Source: Alkalihalobacillus trypoxylicola (GTDB lineage Bacteria > Bacillota > Bacilli > Bacillales > Bacillaceae_D). Taken from it: a stretch of DNA of 44,484 nucleotides. The stretch spans positions 1 through 44,484 of the forward strand of contig NZ_LTAO01000015.1 of assembly GCF_001590785.1 (NCBI RefSeq), in the 5' to 3' direction. The notes under the pieces are model-generated. The model worked only from the letters and a program-made list of their open reading frames with translations. It was not told where the DNA came from and did no database searches. A program made the translations under genes and the position numbers. Positions 29,170 to 38,898 of this stretch are shown here, one piece after another. Within the stretch, counting starts at the first letter, position 1, and each line of letters begins with the position of its first letter.

Positions 29170-30351
29170 TTATTTATCATTTAAAGCGACAACACCTGGA
29201 AGTTCTTTTCCTTCCATAAACTCAAGAGAAGCGCCGCCACCTGTTGAGATATGACTCATTTGATCGGCAAGTCCAAATTGCTCTGCTGCTGCTGCTGAGT
29301 CTCCACCACCAATAACAGAATAAGCTTCACTATCAGCAAGAGCTTGTGCTACACCTTTTGTTCCTTTTGAGAAAGCTTCTAATTCAAATACACCCATTGG
29401 GCCATTCCAAATAACGAGCTTTGATTCATTTACTACTTTTTGATAAGTAGCTAATGTTTTCGATCCAATATCAAGAGCTTCCCAATCTGATGGAATTTCT
29501 TCAATTGGGACGATTTTAATGTTAGCATCGTTTGAGAAATCATCAGCAATGGTCACATCCACTGGAAGGTAGAAATTCACATTATTTTCTTTTGCCTTAT
29601 CCATAAATGTTTTGGCAAGCTCGATTTTATCTTCCTCAAGAAGCGATTTTCCGATTTCGTGTCCTAAAGCTTTCACAAAAGTATAAGCTAGTCCACCACC
29701 AATAATTAAGTTATCTACTTTTTCAAGTAAATTCTCAATAACACCGATTTTATCTTTTACCTTCGCTCCACCAATAATAGCTGTGAACGGTCTTTCAGGA
29801 GATAGTAGTGCATTTCCTAATACATCTAATTCTTTCTCCATTAGCAATCCTGCTACAGCTGGAAGATGATGAGCAATTCCCTCCGTTGAAGCATGCGCAC
29901 GATGTGCTGTACCAAAGGCATCATTAACAAAGATATCTGCTAATGAAGCAAAAGCTTTTGCTAATTCAGAGTCATTTTTCTCTTCACCAGGATAGAAACG
30001 TACATTTTCTAAAAGTAAGATTTCACCATTTGTTAATCCGTTCGCCGCATCTTCAGCAACAGGACCAAAAGCTTCATCCACTTTTTTAACTTCTTTACCT
30101 AGTAATTGACTTAGCTTTTGTGCAACAGGTGTTAATCTTAATTCTTCGTTCACTTCGCCTTTAGGTCTTCCTAAATGGCTAGCTAAGATTACTTTTGCAC
30201 CTTCGTTTACTAAGTACTCGATCGTAGGAATAGCAGCACGCAAACGAGTATCATCAGTAATCGCTCCATCTTTCATTGGAACATTAAAATCTACCCGACA
30301 AAAAACCTTTTTTCCTGCTAAATCTAAATCACGTATGCTTTTCTTATTCAT
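29170..30351 (-). CDS. pgk: phosphoglycerate kinase
   Basis: 393 residues. Landmarks are [16 protein letters not shown] near the N-terminus, SHLGRPKG, the [11 protein letters not shown] segment, NGPMGVFE and the hinge/nucleotide-loop [13 protein letters not shown]-forming step of glycolysis. AGAGGAGG precedes the ATG. The gapA-pgk gap (30352-30466) has a GGGGAG/CTCCCC hairpin and a TATAAT at 30390-30395 on the minus strand, so a weak internal promoter or a leaky attenuation site is possible, as in Bacillus subtilis where gapA and pgk message levels differ. Confidence 0.98.
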   Translation of the reverse strand: MNKKSIRDLDLAGKKVFCRVDFNVPMKDGAITDDTRLRAAIPTIEYLVNEGAKVILASHLGRPKGEVNEELRLTPVAQKLSQLLGKEVKKVDEAFGPVAEDAANGLTNGEILLLENVRFYPGEEKNDSELAKAFASLADIFVNDAFGTAHRAHASTEGIAHHLPAVAGLLMEKELDVLGNALLSPERPFTAIIGGAKVKDKIGVIENLLEKVDNLIIGGGLAYTFVKALGHEIGKSLLEEDKIELAKTFMDKAKENNVNFYLPVDVTIADDFSNDANIKIVPIEEIPSDWEALDIGSKTLATYQKVVNESKLVIWNGPMGVFELEAFSKGTKGVAQALADSEAYSVIGGGDSAAAAEQFGLADQMSHISTGGGASLEFMEGKELPGVVALNDK

Positions 30352-30414
30352 TGAGATCCATGCCTCCTCTTATTAACCAACCACAGTCTATTATACCTTT
30401 TTAATCAATGGAAA

Positions 30415-30442
30415 GGGGAGTAAGAAAATTGTTCTCCTCCCC
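30415..30442. terminator. hairpin in the gapA-pgk gap
   Basis: GGGGAG (30415-30420) pairs with CTCCCC (30437-30442) with an inner AGAA/TTCT. The T-run is strong only on the plus strand (CCCTTTTTT), weak on the minus strand, so on the operon message it would act as a partial terminator or RNA-stability element. Confidence 0.4.
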
Positions 30443-30466
30443 ACCCTTTTTTATTTTATTAAGAAA

Positions 30467-31474
<1,008 letters not shown>

Positions 31475-31533
31475 TTAAATCTCCTCCTATTAATTCCATA
31501 CTATTTTATATCAAAAAGGGATAACCCTTTTAT

Positions 31534-32568
31534 CTAACTAAGTGATATCTCATTTTCAAGTAAACTTCTCGCTGCCCCTTCGTCTGTAATTAACACATCA
31601 CTAGGGCAATTTTTCATATAAGCAAGTATTGCCTTGGCCTTTGAATGTCCACCTGCTACTGAAATTACATACTTATTTTGGTCTAATTCATCTAGTTGTA
31701 AACCAATCGTACGTTGTTTATAGATAATTTCTCCATTTTTATTAAAATAATAACCAAAAGCTTCACCAACTGCTTCATCGTCAGATAAATGATTTTTGAT
31801 TTTAGCTGCTGAATTACGGCGTAAAGCCATCGTTTCAGCGACTCCAATTCCATGAATGACAACTGCAGCTGATTTGATAAGAGCTAAAATTTCTTGTACA
31901 GACGGTTCTAATCTTAAAGAAGAATAAGCTTCCTCACTTAATTGGTCGGGTACATGAAGCAATCGGTACTCTGCGCCAGCCCTGCTAGCAAACTCTGCAC
32001 TAATCGTATTTGCTTGATTTTCCACACGCTCGCCTAGCCCGCCTCTTGCTGGAACAAAAACAACTTCCTTCATTTTCGTATCGGCTGTCATCATAGAAGC
32101 AACAGCAGCCAATGTCGTTCCGCCCATAACCGCAATAACGTCCTTAGCTTTTACCTTTGAATTGAGTTCTAATACTGCCGCACGACCCATTTCATGCTTA
32201 ACCCAGTCATTATCATCGCTATCTCCGGAGACTACTATTACTTTAGTAACTCCTAGCTTACTTTGAAGCCTTTGCTCTAAGGTGCTTAGACCTAACAATT
32301 CTTTCATCATTTCTTCTAATTCTATAAACAACAATTCACCTTGCTCTGTTAAACTCATTCCTGAGGTAGCAAAATGCACAAGTCTTTGCTCTTTTAAAAA
32401 AGTGACTTCACTTCTCAAGACTCGTTCAGATATTTGAAGATTTGAAGATAAGTTTCTTCTTCCAATTGGTTGCATTAAGCGAATATTTTGTAAGATTGCA
32501 TATCGCTTTACCATGACTTCTAATACATCTGGTAAAAGTTGTTTTTGTAAAGAAATTAAAGATTTCAT
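31534..32568 (-). CDS. cggR: central glycolytic genes regulator CggR
   Basis: 344-residue SorC/DeoR-type repressor. An N-terminal winged helix (about 20-80, with IGRRNLSSNLQISERVLRSE) binds DNA; the C-terminal sugar-phosphate domain includes VVSGDSDDN, AVMGGTTLAAVAS and the phosphate loop GHSKAKA. Fructose-1,6-bisphosphate is the known effector. I chose the ATG at 32568 because it aligns with the Bacillus subtilis start; a TTG lies directly before it. Its own operator and promoter lie upstream at 32727-32828. Confidence 0.95.
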   Translation of the reverse strand: MKSLISLQKQLLPDVLEVMVKRYAILQNIRLMQPIGRRNLSSNLQISERVLRSEVTFLKEQRLVHFATSGMSLTEQGELLFIELEEMMKELLGLSTLEQRLQSKLGVTKVIVVSGDSDDNDWVKHEMGRAAVLELNSKVKAKDVIAVMGGTTLAAVASMMTADTKMKEVVFVPARGGLGERVENQANTISAEFASRAGAEYRLLHVPDQLSEEAYSSLRLEPSVQEILALIKSAAVVIHGIGVAETMALRRNSAAKIKNHLSDDEAVGEAFGYYFNKNGEIIYKQRTIGLQLDELDQNKYVISVAGGHSKAKAILAYMKNCPSDVLITDEGAARSLLENEISLS

Positions 32569-32726
32569 CAATAAATGCTTCCTTTCAAAAACAGGTTTAA
32601 ATCATTCAGTGAACAGTAGTACTATACAACCTTTTAAAATAGTGAGAGTAATATAATGACGGTTTAGAAAATGGGACTAAACAAAACCTTTTTCATTATT
32701 CCCTACATTCTCTAAAAATACTACGG

Positions 32727-32762
32727 GAACAAAAAGGTCCCGCTGTGACATTTTACGTCCCG
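32727..32762 (-). promoter_or_regulatory. CggR operator
   Basis: On the minus strand the site reads CGGGAC-N6-TGTC-N4-CGGGAC-N6-GTTC. This matches the known CggR direct-repeat operator (CGGGAC-N6-TGTC twice) except that the last half-site is GTTC. It lies 38 or more bases downstream of the -10 box, so bound CggR would block elongating polymerase, as in Bacillus subtilis. Confidence 0.9.
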
Positions 32763-32799
32763 ACTAGATTAAAAAAATATCCTTCTTATCTTCCACTTC

Positions 32800-32828
32800 A
32801 TTTTAACAATGTTTATGAAAGTAAACAA
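32800..32828 (-). promoter_or_regulatory. promoter of the cggR-gapA-pgk-tpiA-gpmI-eno operon
   Basis: TTGTTT (32823-32828) and TAAAAT (32800-32805) are 17 bases apart, with TG one base upstream of the -10 box (extended -10). Confidence 0.75.
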
Positions 32829-32899
32829 GTTAAATTTTCTCACAAAGCAAATTCACAAACATTTTCTTAGCCTACCTATAATAAAGCTATTCGGGTCGA

Positions 32900-33151
32900 C
32901 TACAGCTTGTTAGAATGAGTGTCTATGGCAGAAATTACCTGCTGGTCTTCGATATGCCCATAGCCGATTTCTACATCTTCCACCAACACGACCGGAATCA
33001 TTAATTGATATTTTTCTAATAATTGATCATCTTGGTAAATATCAATCACTTCTAATTCAAAGTTATAATCTCTTTGTAAGTTACGTAATTGAGCGATAGC
33101 CTCTGTGCACAATGGACAATTATTTCTTGACATGACCTGGACAGTAATCAT
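32900..33151 (-). CDS. glutaredoxin-like thiol protein
   Basis: 83-residue thioredoxin-fold protein. The redox motif CPLC lies near 15-18 within SRNNCPLCTEAIAQL, and the cis-proline region is IPVVLVEDVEIGYG. Members of this family (DUF836/glutaredoxin-like) lie at this place upstream of cggR in several Bacillaceae. Substrate unknown. It is monocistronic and reads toward cggR but ends before the cggR promoter. Confidence 0.8.
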   Translation of the reverse strand: MITVQVMSRNNCPLCTEAIAQLRNLQRDYNFELEVIDIYQDDQLLEKYQLMIPVVLVEDVEIGYGHIEDQQVISAIDTHSNKL

Positions 33152-33401
33152 ATTCCCTTTTCACCTAGCTTTAAACAATTTTTATGGTAACAATGATATG
33201 TTAACAGATTATAAGGAAATAATTCAAATGGTCAGCTTCTTAATAGAAAGACTGTCCTTCTTAAAGTTGAAATATTTCACTGCAAAACCTTGATTTAGTT
33301 TAATCATCAAAATTCTGTTTCAATTTTTATAAATTCGGCTATCCTGTAAGAAGGGATTTTTATATGTAATCATGAATATATGTTAAAGAAGAAGCAAATC
33401 A

Positions 33402-33418
33402 TTTGACCTTCTTTGACC
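33402..33418 (+). promoter_or_regulatory. CtsR operator of clpP
   Basis: TTTGACC-TTC-TTTGACC is, on the opposite strand, GGTCAAA-GAA-GGTCAAA, a perfect match to the CtsR heptad repeat. It covers the -35 box and spacer of the clpP promoter, so CtsR binding would block polymerase until heat or protein stress. Confidence 0.92.
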
Positions 33419-33431
33419 TTTTAGGTATGAT
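33403..33431 (+). promoter_or_regulatory. clpP promoter
   Basis: TTGACC (33403-33408) and TATGAT (33426-33431) are separated by 17 bases. The -35 box lies within the CtsR operator. Confidence 0.8.
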
Positions 33432-33490
33432 GTACATAAATTACCACTACATTAAAAGATTGATTACAAATATAAGGAGGCTTTACTATT

Positions 33491-34072
33491 ATGAATTTAA
33501 TTCCTACAGTTATTGAACAAACAAATCGTGGTGAAAGAGCCTATGACATTTATTCACGATTATTAAAAGACCGAATTGTTATGTTAGGATCTGCGATCGA
33601 TGATAATGTGGCTAACTCTATTGTGGCACAGCTTCTATTTTTAAACGCTGAGGACCCTGAAAAAGACATTTCACTTTATATTAACAGTCCAGGTGGTTCC
33701 ATTACAGCAGGTATGGCTATTTATGATACGATGCAATTCATCAAACCTAAAGTATCAACGATCTGCATCGGTATGGCTGCATCTATGGGAGCATTTTTAC
33801 TTGCTGCTGGGGAGCCTGGTAAGCGTTATGCCCTCCCAAACAGTGAAGTCATGATTCATCAGCCACTTGGTGGTACGCAAGGTCAAGCATCTGACATTGA
33901 AATTCATGCTCGTCGTATTATTGAAATGCGTGAAACATTAAACAAAATTTTAGCTGAACGTACAGGTCAATCATTAGATGTTATTTCTCGTGATACAGAC
34001 CGTGATAACTTCATGTCAGCAGATAAGGCTAAAGAATACGGTCTTATCGATGATATTATTAAACCAAACTAA
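33491..34072 (+). CDS. clpP: ATP-dependent Clp protease proteolytic subunit
   Basis: 193-residue serine protease forming the tetradecameric chamber used with ClpC, ClpX or ClpE. The catalytic triad is visible: Ser98 in GMAASMGAF, His123 in MIHQPLGG and Asp172 in DTDRDNF. The N-terminus [20 protein letters not shown] is the usual Bacilli start. AAGGAGG lies 11 bases upstream. CtsR-controlled. It degrades tmRNA-tagged proteins, linking it to ssrA-smpB in this window. Confidence 0.98.
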   Translation: MNLIPTVIEQTNRGERAYDIYSRLLKDRIVMLGSAIDDNVANSIVAQLLFLNAEDPEKDISLYINSPGGSITAGMAIYDTMQFIKPKVSTICIGMAASMGAFLLAAGEPGKRYALPNSEVMIHQPLGGTQGQASDIEIHARRIIEMRETLNKILAERTGQSLDVISRDTDRDNFMSADKAKEYGLIDDIIKPN

Positions 34073-34080
34073 GTAAACAC

Positions 34081-34114
34081 AAAAAGAGTCCGTTTTAACT
34101 ATCGGACTCTTTTT
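34081..34114 (+). terminator. clpP terminator
   Basis: A 12-pair stem AAAAAGAGTCCG/CGGACTCTTTTT with a 10-base loop ends in a run of T. It can act on both strands. Confidence 0.88.
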
Positions 34115-34157
34115 TTTGCCCTAAAAATCTCACCTTTCAACAAATAGATAAAACCAT

Positions 34158-34673
34158 TCACCGTTCACCTTTGGCAAGCTCAATAATATTTTTAATAAAA
34201 GGTTCTTTTTTTTGAGTGTAGGTTTGTCTGTCATACTTATATTTAGTAGCTAATTCACTTTTTAGCAACGTATAATTTTCAGCCATTTTGGGATGTTTTC
34301 TAAGGTAATTACGAAACCCTATTTTTTCAGACCATTCTGTACTATGTATTTCACAAATATGTAAATGACAAGTACCCTTCCCCCATTCTCCCTTTCTAAA
34401 AAACCTCCTATCTGTTAATTCTGGCTTTGGAATATATTCAAAATCAATCTCACTTAAAGGGGAAATAAGATTTTCTGTAATGCTTAAATCCTTTACTCCT
34501 ACCATGATGTCAATAATCGGTTTAGCCTTTAATCCCTCTATTGAAGTACTACCAATGTGTTCAATAGCAGCTATTTTATCCCCTATTACATTCAAAATAT
34601 TATCCCTCTCAAGCTTGAATTGCTCTTTCCATCGTGACTGATAATCCATTAAATAGACAGTTGGTTTTATCAT
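34158..34673 (-). CDS. GrpB family protein (UPF0157)
   Basis: 171 residues with the GrpB nucleotidyltransferase-like core: HIGSTSIEGLKAKPIIDIMV (near 40-59), then the RRFFRKGEWGKGTCHLHIC block (near 88-106) and FRNYLRKHP near 122. The family has a nucleotidyltransferase fold but no settled function and is often dispersed by transfer. It follows the SnoaL-like gene in an accessory cluster between clpP and crh. Confidence 0.88.
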   Translation of the reverse strand: MIKPTVYLMDYQSRWKEQFKLERDNILNVIGDKIAAIEHIGSTSIEGLKAKPIIDIMVGVKDLSITENLISPLSEIDFEYIPKPELTDRRFFRKGEWGKGTCHLHICEIHSTEWSEKIGFRNYLRKHPKMAENYTLLKSELATKYKYDRQTYTQKKEPFIKNIIELAKGER

Positions 34674-34710
34674 TCCTTCACCCCAATAAATATTTATTAG
34701 CTAACCACCA

Positions 34711-35073
34711 TTAACGTTTAGCAACGGTTCCTTGATGAAAAAATAGCTGCCACCTGCCATCAATCCATTTCCAAATGGAGCTTCTCAAAGTATCTTGATT
34801 CTTCGTTTCATCTCTCACTCGGTAAGTCGTTAGCACCGACTCAGTTGACAAAGGATGAATGTCAAATTCAAAAAGAGAAAGATCGCCTACTTCTATTCCA
34901 CCTTCAACTATACAATCTTTTTTGTATATAACTGTCCCTGAACTTCCGTACTCAAAGAAGTCATCTGCCAATATTTTATCTAATTCTATACTTGATGAAC
35001 GAATTTCTGGTTTTAAATGACTTTCCTCGAGTTCCTGTAAATGAACCTTTAGGTTATGTCTATTTTCAGTCAT
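34711..35073 (-). CDS. SnoaL/NTF2-like protein (DUF4440 type)
   Basis: 120 residues with a cone-shaped alpha+beta fold suggested by LDKILADDFFEYGSSGTVIYKK, then TTYRVRD and SSIWKWIDGRWQLFFHQGT at the end. DUF4440 proteins include small-molecule binding or isomerase-like members; the ligand is unknown. AAGGAGG lies upstream of the ATG. Located between the GrpB-like gene and the flavin-binding protein gene, same strand. Confidence 0.8.
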   Translation of the reverse strand: MTENRHNLKVHLQELEESHLKPEIRSSSIELDKILADDFFEYGSSGTVIYKKDCIVEGGIEVGDLSLFEFDIHPLSTESVLTTYRVRDETKNQDTLRSSIWKWIDGRWQLFFHQGTVAKR

Positions 35074-35165
35074 GACACAATCCTCCTTTTCAGCTTTTTA
35101 ATTTCTTATAAATGCGCGTTTAACGTTTCGGCTCCTTTGTTCGTTCTCATAACTAAGTACCTCCA

Positions 35166-36041
35166 TTATATAGGAGGATTGAACGGAGAATATTGATTAA
35201 AACTCCATCTAAGTGGAAAACCACCCTTTACACTTCTTATTTGTTTAATCCTAAAAGTAATAGACTTTTCGTTATCAATCCAATCTATAGTTGATTCTCC
35301 ATTCATTTGAAGAAAATTTCCATCCTCAAAATCAACGAACAACAATCCCGATTGATGATTCTCTACTAAGTTTCCTAAGGTATTGAACATATTATTTCCT
35401 GGATAATCTTTAATTTTTAAAGTATTGGAATCAATGATACGAACAAACCCTGGCTGACCTCCTCGATGGGAGGCATCTGCTCCATTCTCTGAATGATGGG
35501 TGGCTATAAAAAATGTATCAGATTGTAATACCTTTTCGAGTTGCTCTTGATTCAGCTTTGTAAAAAATTTCCCTTCCAAGTCTTTGATTTTTCTAAAACC
35601 TAAAAATGTACGTGATTGTATGAATTTAGGGCAGTTAGAATACACCTCCGTTGTTTTAATTTGAAATCCCTTATTATTAACTTGTGTGATAACCCCGTTT
35701 ACTCTCATTCTTTTTCTAGCCGAAAATTCTATGGCTAAAATTCCTATAGTATTGCCTATAGTAAGACCATTAAATACTGGATCCGTTGAATCTGGTAAAG
35801 AAAAGATTGATAATGTCTGCTCATCATTTACTTTGACAAAGCCAGGGTTACCGTAAACAATAGAGGACCATACAAAGCCTTCTTTATTCTTCAACCCAAT
35901 AATTAGCATTACTTGTTGTTCAATAAACTTTGCCGCTACTTCCACAATGTGATTACGAATGATTTTACTAACTTTTTTAGCCTCTTCTCTTACAGAAGAT
36001 TTTTCTTGGACTTCTATTTCCCCTCTGTGATATCTCATCAT
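35166..36041 (-). CDS. pyridoxamine 5'-phosphate oxidase-fold protein, two split-barrel halves
   Basis: 291 residues. Two similar segments, FVWSSIVYGNPGFVKV (near 55) with SIFSLP, and SHRGGQPGFVRI (near 195) with YPGNNMFNTLGNL, show that the split barrel occurs twice, as in PNPOx-like FMN-binding proteins of about 300 residues. The start ATG at 36041 overlaps the VOC gene stop as TAATG, so the genes are translationally coupled; a TTG five codons earlier is possible but unnecessary. Probable redox or flavin role, substrate unknown. Confidence 0.8.
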   Translation of the reverse strand: MMRYHRGEIEVQEKSSVREEAKKVSKIIRNHIVEVAAKFIEQQVMLIIGLKNKEGFVWSSIVYGNPGFVKVNDEQTLSIFSLPDSTDPVFNGLTIGNTIGILAIEFSARKRMRVNGVITQVNNKGFQIKTTEVYSNCPKFIQSRTFLGFRKIKDLEGKFFTKLNQEQLEKVLQSDTFFIATHHSENGADASHRGGQPGFVRIIDSNTLKIKDYPGNNMFNTLGNLVENHQSGLLFVDFEDGNFLQMNGESTIDWIDNEKSITFRIKQIRSVKGGFPLRWSFNQYSPFNPPI

Positions 36042-36478
36042 TAAAAGAACCCACAAGCAGGACCTTCTGAATTTGAAGAATGATCAGAGTGTTCAACAGA
36101 CGCAGTATATATTTCTAGTCGGATCCCATCCGGATCTAAGAAGAAAATCCCTCCTGATCCTGCCCCTTCTTCATGAAGTGTTACCCCCCGATAAATCATT
36201 TTCGTGCCCATTTCAATTAGCTTACTTTCCAATTGTTTTACTGAATCAAGGGAATCCGTTTCAAAGGCTAAATGATGAAGACCCGACTGATTTTTTGAGA
36301 ATTCATTTTGGCTTTGTTCCCATAATGTTATAGTAATGTCTCCGTTGTGCCCTAGGAAGGCAAATTTTTTCCCATCCTCCAATGATTTTGATATCACCTC
36401 TAGCCCAAATACATCTGTATAAAATGAAATGGACGTTTCTAGATTTTTAACGTTTAATCCTACATGACCCGTTTTCAT
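36041..36478 (-). CDS. VOC family protein (glyoxalase/dioxygenase fold)
   Basis: 145 residues with paired beta-alpha-beta-beta-beta modules: HVGLNVKNLETSISFYTDVFGL at the start carries a metal His, GLHHLAFETDSL the second His and GSGGIFFLDPDGIRLEIY the Glu. The tail GPACGFF is atypical. Members cover glyoxalases, dioxygenases and antibiotic-binding proteins. Divergent from the CGNR regulator gene, with palindromic sites between them, so it is a likely target of that regulator. Confidence 0.85.
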   Translation of the reverse strand: MKTGHVGLNVKNLETSISFYTDVFGLEVISKSLEDGKKFAFLGHNGDITITLWEQSQNEFSKNQSGLHHLAFETDSLDSVKQLESKLIEMGTKMIYRGVTLHEEGAGSGGIFFLDPDGIRLEIYTASVEHSDHSSNSEGPACGFF

Positions 36479-36650
36479 ATCTAATTCTCCCTTCTAGTTC
36501 CTTATTTTTATCGAAAGTTATTGAGCAAAATACTTATAATCAATCTAAATATGAACACCCTTTCCACTTTAAATATTTTTAAATTTTTTGATATTCAAAC
36601 TCAATACTTTTTCCCTGAGGATACATATATCATTTTAGTAGCCCACCCCT

Positions 36651-36686
36651 AAACTAACCACTAAAATAAATTCATATGGTTAGTTT
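36651..36686. promoter_or_regulatory. inverted repeat between VOC and CGNR genes, candidate operator
   Basis: AAACTAACCA (36651-36660) and TGGTTAGTTT (36677-36686) are perfect inverted copies 16 bases apart. A further TAGTTAGTTTT occurs at about 36722-36732, just downstream of the CGNR -10 box. Such repeated sites suggest binding by the adjacent regulator, controlling itself and the VOC gene cluster. Confidence 0.5.
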
Positions 36687-36715
36687 AAACGTTTTTAATT
36701 AACCTGTAAATAGGG

Positions 36716-36721
36716 TATAAT
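36716..36721 (+). promoter_or_regulatory. -10 box of the CGNR gene
   Basis: TATAAT precedes the TTG start by 44 bases. The -35 region is weak (T-rich). GTTAGTTTT follows at once and could overlap the transcript start. Confidence 0.5.
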
Positions 36722-36764
36722 ATAGTTAGTTTTAAAAACTACTAGCGGAGCAGGAGGAAAAAAG

Positions 36765-37325
36765 TTGTCGGAGAATACCATTTTCCCAGTCATTTCAAAG
36801 CATTTATCTCTAAATTTAGTGAATACAGAAATAGTTAAAAGAGGAATCAGACATGATTTACTAAAAGGAAGCTTTGGAGATTGGATTAAGAACATGAACC
36901 ATTCAGAAAATATTGTGAATGAGCAATTTAATTTTGAAGATGTAGTAGCTGGAGAACTAGATACTCTATTTCATTTAAGGGAATTTTTACGTGATGGATT
37001 TGAAACAATGATAGAACGAGGAAATCTTAATGAGCAGTGGAGCTCTTATTTGGAACAATTAATTGAAAAAGCACCTTTATCATACAAACTAATTTCAGGC
37101 TCTCTTGTCCCGATCCCTGTTGGTTCTTCATCAGATGCCATTGTTTCGTTAATAGCATTCGATGCGTTACAATTATATACAAGTGGTGAACTACATACAC
37201 TTCGACGCTGCGCTAATCCAGATTGTGTCTTACTGTTTTTAGATACTAGTGGTCGGCGAAAATGGTGCTCGATGAAAATATGCGGTAATCGAATGAAGGT
37301 ATCGCGACACAATAAACAAAAATAA
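36765..37325 (+). CDS. CGNR zinc-finger protein, putative transcription regulator
   Basis: 186 residues. The N-terminal ABATE-like ligand domain begins LSLNLVNTEIVKRGIRHDLL (14-33); the C-terminal treble-clef zinc finger is CANPDCVLLFLDTSGRRKWCS ending in CGNRMKVSRHNKQ, with Cys pairs CxxxxC and CSMKIC and the family's CGNR. The start is a TTG at 36765 with an ideal CAGGAGG eight bases upstream. These proteins are thought to sense small molecules and bind DNA. Palindromic sites lie in its promoter region. Confidence 0.88.
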   Translation: MSENTIFPVISKHLSLNLVNTEIVKRGIRHDLLKGSFGDWIKNMNHSENIVNEQFNFEDVVAGELDTLFHLREFLRDGFETMIERGNLNEQWSSYLEQLIEKAPLSYKLISGSLVPIPVGSSSDAIVSLIAFDALQLYTSGELHTLRRCANPDCVLLFLDTSGRRKWCSMKICGNRMKVSRHNKQK

Positions 37326-37370
37326 AAAACGCAGCTAGTAAAGCTTCTCTTTACTTAACTGCGTTTTTTT
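37325..37370. terminator. bidirectional terminator between CGNR gene and crh
   Basis: AAAAACGCAG pairs with CTGCGTTTTT, with an inner TAGTAAAG/CTTTACTTA pairing. T runs follow on both strands, so it can end the CGNR message and the crh message. Confidence 0.8.
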
Positions 37371-37405
37371 ATAAAAGTATGTTATAAATTCAAAGTAAAT
37401 TTCGC

Positions 37406-37660
37406 TTATTCTGACTCTACAAATTCGATAAGTGCAGATAAGGCTTCGTCTTCATCATGTCCTTCTACAGATAAAACGATTTCCGTTTTATGTCCAATAG
37501 CTAAGCTCATTAGACCCATAATACTTTTAGCATTGACCTTTCTATTCTCTCTTTCAATAAAAACATCTGATGCAAAGCGATTCGCCTCTTGTACAAATTT
37601 AGCCGCCGTGCGAGCCTGTAATCCTGACTTTAATTGCACGACTACCTGTTTTTGAACCAT
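37406..37660 (-). CDS. crh: HPr-like catabolite repression protein Crh
   Basis: 84 residues. Gln15 in SGLQARTAA replaces the His15 of HPr, so it cannot carry phosphate from EI; Ser46 in AKSIMGLMSL is the HPr kinase site. These are the Crh hallmarks. Phospho-Crh is a CcpA corepressor and binds other partners such as MgsA. Standard location after whiA. Confidence 0.96.
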   Translation of the reverse strand: MVQKQVVVQLKSGLQARTAAKFVQEANRFASDVFIERENRKVNAKSIMGLMSLAIGHKTEIVLSVEGHDEDEALSALIEFVESE

Positions 37661-37699
37661 ATAACGACTCCTCCTTTTTTATTCAGCTTCTGTATGATT

Positions 37700-38647
37700 T
37701 CAATCAATCATTTGCCCGGAACGAATCTTATCAGCCATTTCATCTATTTTTTTAAGGCGATGATTCACACCAGACTTACTGACAACTCCACCCTCTACCA
37801 TTTCACCCAATTCTTTTAAGGTAACATCTTGGTGATTCATTCTTAAAATAGCTATTTCTCGAAGTTTTGGAGCTAATTTCTCTAGTCCATACTCTCGTTC
37901 AACAAGTTTAATGTTTTCAACCTGTCTTAATGCAGCTCCAACTGTTTTATTTAAATTAGCGGTTTCACAATTCACTAAGCGATTCACGGAGTTTCTCATA
38001 TCCTTCATAATTCTTACATCTTCAAAATATAACAATGCCTGATGAGCGCCAATAATATTAAGGAACTCGGTAATTTTCTCGCTTTCCTTCATATAGGTTA
38101 TAAACCCTTTTTTTCTCTCTAACGTTTTAGCATTTAATCCATATTCATTCATTAAATGACAAAGAGAGTCATTGTGCTCTTGATAGAAGGAAAAAATCTC
38201 CAAATGGTAAGAAGAAGTCTCCGGGTGATTAATTGAACCACCAGCGAGAAATGCGCCTCTTAAATACGCTCTTTTACAGCATGATTTGTTTGTCAGTTGT
38301 GGAGAAATTTCTCTCTTTATAAGCATTCCTTCCCCCACTATATCTAACTGCTCTAAAAGTGTTCTAGCTTGCTTAGAGATCCTTACTAGATAAACATTGT
38401 TCTTTTTTAATCTCATTTTTTTTCGAACAAGTAGTTCTAAAAAAATATCGGGATATTGTCTTTTTATTAATGTATAGATACGACGAGCAATTGCAGCATT
38501 TTCTGTCGTAACATCTAAGCTTAATTGTTGATTACCGAAGGAAAGAGAACCATTCATTCTGATAAGTGCGGCTAGCTCTGCCGTCGCACAGCAATCTTCA
38601 CTTTCTAATTGAGTTAGTTCCTTTTTCGTTGTAGCTGCGAAGGACAT
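37700..38647 (-). CDS. whiA: DNA-binding protein WhiA
   Basis: 315 residues. An N-terminal LAGLIDADG-like fold without catalytic acids (begins [40 protein letters not shown]) is followed by a C-terminal helix-turn-helix near 250-300 ([17 protein letters not shown]). It influences cell division and chromosome segregation in Bacilli. I chose MSFAATT (38647), preceded by AAAGGAGTGAG; the longer frame adds 26 residues without a ribosome site. Confidence 0.95.
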   Translation of the reverse strand: MSFAATTKKELTQLESEDCCATAELAALIRMNGSLSFGNQQLSLDVTTENAAIARRIYTLIKRQYPDIFLELLVRKKMRLKKNNVYLVRISKQARTLLEQLDIVGEGMLIKREISPQLTNKSCCKRAYLRGAFLAGGSINHPETSSYHLEIFSFYQEHNDSLCHLMNEYGLNAKTLERKKGFITYMKESEKITEFLNIIGAHQALLYFEDVRIMKDMRNSVNRLVNCETANLNKTVGAALRQVENIKLVEREYGLEKLAPKLREIAILRMNHQDVTLKELGEMVEGGVVSKSGVNHRLKKIDEMADKIRSGQMID

Positions 38648-38898
38648 TGTGCTCACTCCTTTCAGCCGTGTAGTCATTTCAGTATTGATCCAAGAGTAAA
38701 CATTACTCCAATCAGAAAGTATCATAAACTCACACGGAATGATTTAAAAAAGCTAGAAGACCCCTTACATAACTTGTCTATTTATTAAAAGAATACGCTG
38801 TTTCCTTCTTAATAAACAATGATATAAAACGCTCCTACATTCTTTATGTCAATATTTCTATCATATCACTTTTTCAAGGTATATGGCTAAAGTCTTAA

